From NCBI GenBank assembly GCA_045628925.1, contig JAZQQF010000084.1:1-7949 (forward strand): DNA of 7,949 bases, in the 5' to 3' direction. The notes beneath the pieces were generated by a model. The model was not told the DNA's origin. It did not search any database and saw only the letters and a list, made by a program, of their open reading frames with translations. Below, piece after piece: positions 1 to 6,545 of the stretch; the stretch's first letter is position 1, and every line of letters starts with the position of its first letter. The position numbers and the translations under genes were made by a program. Source of the stretch: UBA1774 sp045628925. GTDB lineage: Bacteria > Bacillota > Clostridia > Oscillospirales > Oscillospiraceae.

Positions 1-308
1 TATTCGTTGCGGTAGGAATCCGGCAGGTCGTGGCTGCCGCCGAAGCGGGCGCTGTAGACCCCCGGGCCGCCGCCCAGCGCGTCCACCATCAGACCGGAAT
101 CGTCCGCCACGGCGGGAAGTCCGCAGGCCTCCATGACCGCCTTCGCCTTGATGACGGCGTTTTCCTCAAAGGTCGTACCCGTTTCCTCCGGATCCACGTC
201 AACGCCGACCTCCGCCTGCGACAGCACCTCGATCCCCAGCTCGCCGAGGATATCCCGCATCTCCCGGAGCTTGCCCGCATTGTGGCTTGCCAGTACGAAT
301 CGTTCCAT
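1..308 (-). CDS. rdgB: XTP/dITP diphosphatase (RdgB/HAM1 family), 5' part; C-terminus beyond the window edge
   Basis: This is the N-terminal 102 residues of a non-canonical purine NTP pyrophosphatase. The family hydrolyses dITP, XTP and related damaged nucleotides to monophosphate plus pyrophosphate in the cytoplasm, keeping deaminated purines out of DNA and RNA. Visible family motifs are SHNAGK (residues 8-13, nucleotide/phosphate loop), FEENA (47-51), ADDSGL (68-73, with the acidic pair D69/D70 expected at the active site) and PGVYSARFGG (82-91). The family is usually about 195-200 residues, so roughly half is missing beyond position 1. The ATG at 306-308 is supported by a GAGG ribosome site at 316-319, 7 nt upstream, and by the protein beginning just ahead of the first motif. 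It starts 13 nt after the ftsY stop, so it probably shares that transcript. In Bacillus ftsY is followed by ylxM-ffh instead. The frame is intact as far as it can be read. Identification is firm. Confidence 0.95.
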   Translation of the reverse strand, partial: MERFVLASHNAGKLREMRDILGELGIEVLSQAEVGVDVDPEETGTTFEENAVIKAKAVMEACGLPAVADDSGLMVDALGGGPGVYSARFGGSHDLPDSYRNE

Positions 309-321
309 CGTTCCGCCTCGC

Positions 322-1218
322 TTACTCCAGCAGTGCCTTGACGAACGCTTCCGGGTCGAAATCCAGCAGATCGTCCGCCTTCTCGCCCACACCGATGAGC
401 TTGATGGGGATGTGCAGCTCGTTCATCACCGCAAAGGCCACGCCGCCCTTGGCTGTCCCGTCCAGCTTGGTCAGCACCATGCCGGTCACGCCTGCCGCCT
501 CGGAGAAGGTCTTTGCCTGAATAAGCCCGTTCTGGCCGGTGGTAGCGTCCAGCACCAGCAGATTCTCCCGGTCGGCGCCCGGCAGCTCCCGGTCGATGAT
601 CTTGCTGATCTTCGACAGCTCGTTCATCAGGTTTGCCTTGTTATGCAGCCGCCCCGCTGTATCGCAGATGATCACATCCGCCTTGCGGGCCTTGGCGGCG
701 GCGATCCCGTCGAACACCACGGCGCCGGGGTCGGAGCCTTCTTCATGCCGCACGATCTCCGCGCCGGCCCGGTCGGCCCAAATGTTCAGCTGCTCACCCG
801 CCGCGGCGCGGAAGGTATCGCCCGCACAGAGCAGCACCTTTTTGCCCTCGCTGCGGAAGCGGGCCGCCAGCTTGCCGATGGTGGTGGTCTTCCCCACACC
901 GTTCACGCCGATCATCAGGATGATGGAGGGCTGGGTGGACAGATGCAGGCCGCTGTCCTGCGTCTGCAGCGTCGCGGTCAGGAGCTTTGCCAGTTCCGCC
1001 TTGATATCCTCGCCGCCGCGGATGCCGTTTTCCTTCACGATCTCCCGCAGCTTGTCAACGGTCTCCACCGCCAGCTCTGCGCCCAGGTCGGCCATGATGA
1101 GCGTTTCTTCCAGTTCGTCGAAGAACTCATCGTTCGCGCCGGTGAAGCTGTCGAACAGGCCGGTGAGGTTTTTGCGGGTCTTGGTCAGTCCGTTTTTGAT
1201 CTTTTCAAAAAAGCCCAT
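322..1218 (-). CDS. ftsY: Signal recognition particle receptor FtsY
   Basis: This 298-residue SRP-type GTPase docks Ffh-ribosome complexes at the cytoplasmic membrane and passes nascent membrane proteins to the Sec translocon. The N-terminus (MGFFEKIKNGLTKTRKNL) looks like the basic amphipathic membrane-binding helix. An N-domain helical bundle spans roughly residues 20-90, followed by the NG GTPase domain. Motifs are GVNGVGKTTT (G1 P-loop, 104-113), DTFRAAA (134-140), DTAGR (G3, 186-190), TKLDG (G4, 250-254) and GVGEKADDL (276-284). There is no long acidic A domain like that of E. coli, as is usual in Bacillota. The sequence ends at the expected C-terminal helix, so it is complete. The ATG at 1216-1218 has AAGGA at 1227-1231, overlapping the smc stop codon, 8 nt upstream. 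That gives a 12-nt gap to smc and suggests coupled translation. FtsY is favoured over Ffh because there is no C-terminal methionine-rich M domain. Confidence 0.98.
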   Translation of the reverse strand: MGFFEKIKNGLTKTRKNLTGLFDSFTGANDEFFDELEETLIMADLGAELAVETVDKLREIVKENGIRGGEDIKAELAKLLTATLQTQDSGLHLSTQPSIILMIGVNGVGKTTTIGKLAARFRSEGKKVLLCAGDTFRAAAGEQLNIWADRAGAEIVRHEEGSDPGAVVFDGIAAAKARKADVIICDTAGRLHNKANLMNELSKISKIIDRELPGADRENLLVLDATTGQNGLIQAKTFSEAAGVTGMVLTKLDGTAKGGVAFAVMNELHIPIKLIGVGEKADDLLDFDPEAFVKALLE

Positions 1219-1230
1219 ATCTCTGTTCCT

Positions 1231-4200
1231 TTACACAGTGTTATTCGCCTTCAGCGCTTCGCTCAGCTCCACGCTCAGCACCTTGGAAATGCCCTTCTGC
1301 ATGGTCACGCCGAAGAGCATATCCGCTTCCTCCATGCTGCCGCGCCGGTGCGTGATGATGAGGAACTGCGTACGGTCCGACATTTTCCGCGCATACCGGG
1401 CAAAGCGGGTCACGTTATTTTCATCCAGTGCGGATTCGATCTCGTCCATGATGCAGAAGGGCGCGGGCCGCACCTTCAGCATGCCAAAATACAGGGCGAT
1501 GGCCACGAACGCCCGTTCGCCGCCGGAGAGCAGCGTCAGCGTTTTCACGGCCTTGCCGGGCGGCTGGACGCGAATTTCGATGCCGCAGTTCAGGATATCA
1601 TTCGGGTCCTCCAGCAGCAGTTCGCCCTTGCCGCCGCCGAACAGCTCCGTGAAGGTGGTGCTGAACGACGCCGCCACGGACTCAAACTCCACCCGGAAGA
1701 TCTTCTCCATCTCCCCGGTCAGCTCGTTCACGATCTGCAGCAGCTCGTCCCGCGCTTTCTCAATATCATCCCGCTGGGAGGTGAGGAAGGTATATCGCTC
1801 GTTGACCCGCTCAAATTCTTCGATGGCGCCCAGATTCGGGCTGCCCATGGCGGACATTTCCCGCCGGATGGCGCTGGCCCGCTTCTGCGCTTTGGAGGTA
1901 CTTTCCAGCTCCATGCGCTGCCGCTGGGCGGAGCTGCGGGTCAGCTCATAGTTATCCCAGAGTTTGTCCAGCAACTGTTTCTCTTCCAGATCGGCGGCGT
2001 TTTTCCGCTGCCCAAGCTGGGCAAACTGCCGCTCCAGCTCGTTGATGCGGCGGTTCGCGTCCTGCGAAGCCTTCTCTGCGCGGCTCCTGCGGCCCTCAAA
2101 TTCCTGCCGCCGGAGCATCGCTTCGTTCAGGCGCGGGCGCAGCTTTTCGGCTTCCGCGTGATAAGCGCCGCTGCGCTCCTTCCGGGTGTTCAGCCGCTCT
2201 TCCAGCGCCGCGTTCTTTTCCAGCAGCCCCTGACGCAGCTGTTCCCGGCCTGCCCGGTCTGCCCGATAGGTCTCCAGCAGGTTCTTCCATTCCTCGATGC
2301 CCCGGGTCACGGAACTCAGTTCCGTTTCCAGTGAGGCTTCCTGTGCCTGCATCCGGGCGCGCGACTCTGTCAGCTCCCGCAGGCGCTTCTGCAGCGCTTC
2401 CCGATCCTGCGTGCTGCTCTCCGCCTGTTTCCGCAGGGCTTCCCCGGCGCTGCGGTGTTCTTCCGCAGCCTTCCGGGCGGCTTCGTCTGCCTCGTGCAGA
2501 GTCTTAGCCTCCGTGTCCGCATCCTCGATGGTCTTTTTCGCAGCGCGTACGCTCATGCGCATCGCCTCGGTCAGCGCTTCCCGCTGCCGCAGTTCGCTCT
2601 GCAGGCCCAGACAGGCATCCTCCGCCGTGCGCAGGTCGCCCGCCGCGTTTTCCGCGGCGAATTTCGCCGCAGCCAGTTCCTTTTCCGCCGTGCTGCGCTC
2701 CCCGAGAAGGCGCTCCGCATCGGCCTTCAGGTTTTCCAGCTTTTCCCGCAGACGCGAAAGCTCGTTCGCACGGCTCAGAACGCCCACGTTCTTCGCGCTG
2801 CTGCCGCCGGTCATGGAGCCGCCCGCATTGATGAGCTGCCCGTCCAGCGTGACGATACGCAGCCTGCCGCCGAATTTCCGCGACACGGCGATGGCCGCGT
2901 CCAGATCCCGTGCCACCACGGTCCGCCCCAATTCATAGAGGATGACGCTGCGGTATGCTTCGTCATATTCCACCAGATCGGAGGCGATGCCCTCCACGCC
3001 GCTGAGACCTTTCAGGCCCGGCTCCCGCAGTTCATTCCCGCGGACGGTGCTGAGCGGCAGGAACGTGGCCCGGCCCGCATCCAGCTTTTTCAGCAGGTTG
3101 ATGGCGGCCTTGCCGTCCTCCTCCCGATCCACCACGATGTTCTGCAGACCTTGTCCCAGCGCGGTCTCGATGGCGACGGTGTACCGATCCTCCGTGTGGA
3201 TCAGCTCCGCCACCGTTCCGTGGATATTTTTCAGGTTCCCCCGTTCCCGCTCCCGCATGATGACGCGGATCGCCCGGGAAAACCCCTCATACTCCCGTTC
3301 CATATCGGAAAGCAGACTCACCCGGGATTGGGCGGCGCTTTCCTCCAGCTTTGCCTTTCTCAGTGCCTCAGCTGCCGCATCCAGCTTCTGCTGACGGGCT
3401 GTGACCCGCAGCTCATAGCCCCGGCACATATTCTTCGCGCTGGCGGCAGCTTCCTGCTGCTCCGCCAGCTTCGATCTCGTATTTTCCAGCGAAGCTTCTT
3501 CCGCTTCCAACCGCTCCTGCAGGCGGCCGCACTCCGCTTCCGCTTCTTCTCTGCGAGGCTGCAGATTCTCCATCGAAGCACGCAGCGCTTCGCGCCTTGC
3601 TTCTTCCGCAGCGGCGGCGCTCTCCTCGCTAACGGCTTTGCCGATCAGTTCTTCCAGCTTCGCGGCTGCGGCATCCACAGCATCCGCCGCCCTGCTGCTG
3701 TCGCCGGTCAGGCTGTCCCGCTCCCTGCGCAGCTCCGTGAGCTGCTGCGCCAGTTCTTCGAGGTGTTTGCGCTGAATTTCCAGCCGTGCGTTCAGCTCCG
3801 CTTCCCGCTCGGCCTGATGCGCCTGTTCTTCCTCCAGGCGCTGGATGCTGCCCAGATTATTCTGCATTTCGGCGGTCAGCTCCGCCGCCTCGCTCTCGAT
3901 GGCCGCAGCCTCGTTCTCCTGCTCGGCGATGGCCGCGCGCAGCTCCTCCGCTTCCTCGTCGGCGCTGCGGATGCCCTCGGAGCATTCGTCCGATTCCTGA
4001 TAGAGCTGTTCCAGCGCTTCTTTCTCCGCCGTGAGCCGGGTATTGCAATCGTCATAATCCGCGTTCAGCGCACGGCTTTTCTCCGTCAGCGCATCCAGCG
4101 CGTCCATCCACAGGGAGATCTCCAGCCCGCGCAGCTCATCTCGCAGGACGAGGTATTTTTTCGCGGCCTCCGCCTGCTTCCGCAGCGGTTCCACCTGCAG

Positions 4201-4797
4201 TTCCAGTTCGCTGATCTTATCGCCCACGCGCAGCAGGTTCTCGCCGGTCTTTGCCAGCTTGTTTTCCGTTTCTTCCTTCTTGTGCCGGAACTTGGAGATA
4301 CCCGCCGCTTCCTCGAAGATCTCGCGCCGGTCGGTGCTTTTCGCGGCAAGGATCGCGTCCACACGGCCCTGCCCCACCAGCGAATACCCGTCCCGCCCGA
4401 GGCCGGTATCCATGAGCAGTTCGTTCACGTCTTTGAGACGCACGGTCTGCTTGTTGATGAAATACTCGCTGTCGCCGCTGCGGTAATACCGGCGGGTGAT
4501 GGAGACCTCGTCCGCATCGTATTTCAGGCTGCGATCCTCGTTTCCCAGCACCAGCGATACCTGTGCGAAGCCGCTGGGGCCGCGCTGGGCGGTACCGCCG
4601 AAGATGACGTCCTCCATCTTGCTGCCGCGCAGGGCCTTGGTGCGCTGTTCGCCCATGACCCAGCTGATGGCGTCGGAGATATTCGATTTTCCGCTCCCGT
4701 TGGGTCCCACGATGGCGATGACCTTTTTCTCAAAGGGCAGAAGCACCTTATCGGGGAACGACTTGAAGCCCTGGATCTCAAGCGCTTTCAGATACAC
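1231..4797 (-). CDS. smc: Chromosome segregation/condensation ATPase SMC
   Basis: This 1188-residue SMC protein forms the ATPase dimer that, with ScpA and ScpB (not in this window), compacts chromosomes and helps segregate them. The N-terminal head carries the Walker A GPNGSGKSN (31-39), the R-loop arginine in KALRGSK (54-60) and the family block GQGRVDAIL through IFEEAAGI (142-167). A Glu/Ala/Arg-rich coiled coil covers about 170-510, the hinge about 525-670 (with GGSMTGGS at 659-666), and the return coiled coil about 675-1030. The C-terminal head has the signature LSGGE (1090-1094), Walker B with catalytic glutamate FCIMDE (1114-1119), the D-loop SALDE and the H-loop ITHRRG (H1150). Length is normal. 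The start is GTG at 4795-4797: a TGA lies in frame 11 codons upstream with no ATG between, and the protein begins as the family does (MYLKALEIQGFKSF). GGAG at 4808-4811 is a modest ribosome site 10 nt away, so initiation may be weak. No frameshift is seen. Confidence 0.98.
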   Translation of the reverse strand: MYLKALEIQGFKSFPDKVLLPFEKKVIAIVGPNGSGKSNISDAISWVMGEQRTKALRGSKMEDVIFGGTAQRGPSGFAQVSLVLGNEDRSLKYDADEVSITRRYYRSGDSEYFINKQTVRLKDVNELLMDTGLGRDGYSLVGQGRVDAILAAKSTDRREIFEEAAGISKFRHKKEETENKLAKTGENLLRVGDKISELELQVEPLRKQAEAAKKYLVLRDELRGLEISLWMDALDALTEKSRALNADYDDCNTRLTAEKEALEQLYQESDECSEGIRSADEEAEELRAAIAEQENEAAAIESEAAELTAEMQNNLGSIQRLEEEQAHQAEREAELNARLEIQRKHLEELAQQLTELRRERDSLTGDSSRAADAVDAAAAKLEELIGKAVSEESAAAAEEARREALRASMENLQPRREEAEAECGRLQERLEAEEASLENTRSKLAEQQEAAASAKNMCRGYELRVTARQQKLDAAAEALRKAKLEESAAQSRVSLLSDMEREYEGFSRAIRVIMRERERGNLKNIHGTVAELIHTEDRYTVAIETALGQGLQNIVVDREEDGKAAINLLKKLDAGRATFLPLSTVRGNELREPGLKGLSGVEGIASDLVEYDEAYRSVILYELGRTVVARDLDAAIAVSRKFGGRLRIVTLDGQLINAGGSMTGGSSAKNVGVLSRANELSRLREKLENLKADAERLLGERSTAEKELAAAKFAAENAAGDLRTAEDACLGLQSELRQREALTEAMRMSVRAAKKTIEDADTEAKTLHEADEAARKAAEEHRSAGEALRKQAESSTQDREALQKRLRELTESRARMQAQEASLETELSSVTRGIEEWKNLLETYRADRAGREQLRQGLLEKNAALEERLNTRKERSGAYHAEAEKLRPRLNEAMLRRQEFEGRRSRAEKASQDANRRINELERQFAQLGQRKNAADLEEKQLLDKLWDNYELTRSSAQRQRMELESTSKAQKRASAIRREMSAMGSPNLGAIEEFERVNERYTFLTSQRDDIEKARDELLQIVNELTGEMEKIFRVEFESVAASFSTTFTELFGGGKGELLLEDPNDILNCGIEIRVQPPGKAVKTLTLLSGGERAFVAIALYFGMLKVRPAPFCIMDEIESALDENNVTRFARYARKMSDRTQFLIITHRRGSMEEADMLFGVTMQKGISKVLSVELSEALKANNTV

Positions 4798-4859
4798 GGC
4801 AGTATTGCTCCATCGTTCATTCTTTGTTCACAAGGTTTATGCATAGACAAAGTATTTTA
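4798..4859 (-). other. AT-rich intergenic leader of smc with a small dyad
   Basis: This 62-nt gap between the radical SAM stop and the smc GTG is the only sizeable non-coding stretch in the window. By hand count 22 of its 62 bases are G or C (about 35%), far below the flanking genes. On the minus strand it carries the short dyad TTGTGAACAA (4824-4833; TTGT and ACAA arms around GA) and the smc ribosome site GGAG (4808-4811). Read on the plus strand, the dyad contains TTGTTCACA, close to a DnaA box (TTATNCACA). No stem followed by a T-run is present, so I see no intrinsic terminator for the upstream genes and some read-through into smc is likely. Confidence 0.6.
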
Positions 4860-4882
4860 CTACAATATTTCGCGGATTGCAA
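4854..4882 (-). promoter_or_regulatory. Predicted sigma-A-type promoter for smc-ftsY-rdgB
   Basis: On the minus strand a -35 box TTGCAA (4877-4882, 4 of 6 consensus bases) is separated by exactly 17 nt from a -10 box TAAAAT (4854-4859, 5 of 6). The -35 lies within the last codons of the radical SAM gene and the -10 just beyond its stop codon. Transcription would start near 4847, giving a leader of about 50 nt before the smc GTG. The site borders the most AT-rich stretch in a GC-rich window, which favours a real promoter but also makes chance matches likelier. Function is inferred from sequence alone. Confidence 0.55.
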
Positions 4883-5867
4883 CTGTTCCCGGCGGAAAAG
4901 CGCCGCTCTTTACCCGCAGTTCCCGGATCCCGAACTCCATCTGCAGGCAGAGCAGGTTCATCCGCTTCTGCCCGGTCATTTTGGAAACGTCGCAGGGGGC
5001 CGTCAGCAGTTCCATTTCCCGGGGAATCCGCGGCAGCGCCCGGATGGCCTCCCGCGCTTTTTCCAGAAATACGCGGCTGTAGACCAGTTCGCCCAGCGCG
5101 GGATGGTAAGCGCCGCCCACCGCCTCCCCGCCGGAAAGCTCGTCCGTGGGGTTCAGGCCGAGGCGGAGGATGGGGATACCCGCCTCCTGAAAGCTCCGCA
5201 CGATGGGCGTGCAGGTGACGACCGCGTCCATCACGGTATGCGCCCGGTATTCGCCCCGCCGCCAGAGCGCTTCCAGCGCCGTATCCCGCAGGATGACGGT
5301 GGGATAGATGCGCACGCCATCCGGCTCCAGCGCCGCCAGCGTCTGCGCCGAACGAAGGTCCTTTTCCGCGTCGGACCCGGGCAGCCCGGTCATCATCTGC
5401 AGGATGAGCCGCAGCCCGCTCTCCTTCACCAGCGCGGCGGCACGGACCGTGTCCCCTGCCGTGTGTCCCCGTCCGGAACGCAGCAGGACCCGGTCGTCCA
5501 TGCTCTGCGCGCCCAGCTCCACGGTCTCCACGCCGGAAGCGCGGAGAAAGGCCAGCTTTTCCGCTGTGATCGCGTCCGGCCTTGTGGAAACACGGATGCC
5601 GGTGAGATACCCGCTTTTCCGGAAGGGCTGTGCCGCATCCAGCAGCGCTGCCTGCTCCGAAAGCGGGATGGCGGTGAAGCTTCCGCCGTAAAAAGCCAGT
5701 TCCCCGTGGTCGGAGATATCCTTCGCCCGCTCCAGCGCCGCCGTCACCTGTTCGGCGGATGCAGGAAAAAGGCTGCCGGAAATCTTGCGTTGGTTGCAGA
5801 ACACGCAGTCATTCGGGCAGCCCAGATGCGGTACGAAGATCGGGATGATTCGGTTTTTCGGCGTCAT
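4860..5867 (-). CDS. Elp3-like radical SAM protein without acetyltransferase domain
   Basis: This 335-residue radical SAM enzyme belongs to the Elp3-like (COG1243-type) group; its substrate is unknown. The cluster motif is C17-x3-C21-x2-C24 in GCPNDCVFCNQ, expected to hold a 4Fe-4S cluster that cleaves S-adenosylmethionine. Further core blocks are AFYGGSFTAIP (58-68), STRPDAI (94-100), VELGAQSMDDRVL (116-128), GHTAGDT (134-140), MMTGLPGSD (158-166), RIYPTVILRDT (186-196) and ILRLGLNP (233-240). A C-terminal piece with GGAYHPALGELVYS (251-264) and VSKMTGQKRMN (294-304) follows. True Elp3 continues into a GNAT-type acetyltransferase domain; this protein stops well short of one. The ATG at 5865-5867 lies 3 nt after the rnc stop, and AGGA at 5875-5878 inside the end of rnc is 7 nt upstream, so it is probably co-transcribed with rnc. 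By its neighbours it might act on RNA, but that is only an inference. A HemN-like heme enzyme is less likely. Confidence 0.88.
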   Translation of the reverse strand: MTPKNRIIPIFVPHLGCPNDCVFCNQRKISGSLFPASAEQVTAALERAKDISDHGELAFYGGSFTAIPLSEQAALLDAAQPFRKSGYLTGIRVSTRPDAITAEKLAFLRASGVETVELGAQSMDDRVLLRSGRGHTAGDTVRAAALVKESGLRLILQMMTGLPGSDAEKDLRSAQTLAALEPDGVRIYPTVILRDTALEALWRRGEYRAHTVMDAVVTCTPIVRSFQEAGIPILRLGLNPTDELSGGEAVGGAYHPALGELVYSRVFLEKAREAIRALPRIPREMELLTAPCDVSKMTGQKRMNLLCLQMEFGIRELRVKSGAFPPGTVAIREIL

Positions 5868-5870
5868 GCG

Positions 5871-6545
5871 TCAGTCCTGAAAGCGGGCAAACGCGGCCTG
5901 TGCCGCCGCCTGCTCGGCTTCCTTCTTGCTGCGGCCGCTGCCCTCGCCGGCAACACGCCCGTCATAGATGACCTGCGCCGTGAAGCGCTTGTCATGGTCC
6001 GGCCCGCTCTCGCCGGAGAGCTGATAGGTCGGGGCGCTGAGTCCCAGCCGCTGCACGGCTTCCTGCAGCCGCGTCTTATAATCCCGGTTCGCGCAGGCAT
6101 TCCGGTCGATCCGCGGGAGGATCGTGCGGCCCAGAAACTCGCGGGCGGCACCCTCGCCACCGTCGATATAGATCGCGGCCAGCACCGCCTCGAAGGCGTC
6201 GGCGATCATGCTGGGACGGCGATGGCCTCCGCCCTGCTCTTCGCCCCGGCTGAGGCGCAGATACGCCCCCAGTTCCAGCGGTGCGGCAGCCTCCACAAGC
6301 CCGGTCTCGCACACGAGCTTTGCCCGAAGGCGGGTCATCTCCCCCTCCGGCAGGTCCGGATAGCTGCGGTACAGCGCTTCCGCTACCACGAAGCCCAGTA
6401 TGGAATCGCCTAAAAACTCCAGCCGCTCGTTGCAGCCCAGATGCCCGGTCCCCTCCTCATGGGAACGGGAGGAATGGGTCAGGGCCTGCTCCAACAGCGC
6501 GGGATCCTGAAAATGATAACCCAGCTTTTCTTCCAGCTCAGACAT
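5871..6545 (-). CDS. rnc: Ribonuclease III
   Basis: This 224-residue double-strand-specific endoribonuclease matures rRNA precursors and processes structured mRNAs and antisense duplexes as a homodimer with Mg2+. The catalytic domain (about 1-150) contains the signature NERLEFLGDS (39-48) and the ADAFEA block (115-120). The metal-binding acidic residues E40, E43, D47, D116 and E119 all seem to be present, matching E38, E41, D45, D114 and E117 of the E. coli enzyme. A double-stranded RNA-binding domain follows from about residue 154 (DYKTRLQE) to the end, with the basic GRSKKEAEQAAAQAA helix (204-218). Length is typical. The ATG at 6543-6545 lies inside the 3' end of plsX, overlapping it by 8 nt, so translation is probably coupled to plsX. 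The family is usually next to smc and ftsY in Bacillota, as here. Confidence 0.98.
   Translation of the reverse strand: MSELEEKLGYHFQDPALLEQALTHSSRSHEEGTGHLGCNERLEFLGDSILGFVVAEALYRSYPDLPEGEMTRLRAKLVCETGLVEAAAPLELGAYLRLSRGEEQGGGHRRPSMIADAFEAVLAAIYIDGGEGAAREFLGRTILPRIDRNACANRDYKTRLQEAVQRLGLSAPTYQLSGESGPDHDKRFTAQVIYDGRVAGEGSGRSKKEAEQAAAQAAFARFQD

Noticed and set aside
133..2334. A 733-codon plus-strand open frame antisense to rdgB, ftsY and the end of smc
   Set aside because: It overlaps three well-identified genes along its whole length and shows no recognisable motif. Its composition mirrors their coding strand, and in GC-rich DNA long antisense frames arise from codon bias.
4788..4820. Mini-ORF MNDGAILPCI in the smc leader, overlapping the smc GTG in another frame, plus a second one at 4778-4813
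   Set aside because: Neither has a good ribosome site of its own, and such short frames are expected by chance. A translational-attenuation role cannot be argued from this sequence.
4822..4852. Inverted repeat CTTTGT...ACAAAG as a possible terminator
   Set aside because: The arms are only 6 nt with a 19-nt loop and no GC-rich stem, and no T-run follows in the direction of transcription.
2455..5082. An 875-codon plus-strand open frame antisense to smc and the end of the radical SAM gene
   Set aside because: Same explanation: it is the mirror of the SMC coiled coil. Its Phe/Leu/Gln/Arg-rich sequence is what the reverse of Glu/Ala/Leu-rich codons gives, and it has no domain I recognise.
4824..6413. 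A 529-codon plus-strand open frame opposite the radical SAM gene and rnc
   Set aside because: It lies across two genes with intact catalytic motifs on the other strand and has no recognisable family features.
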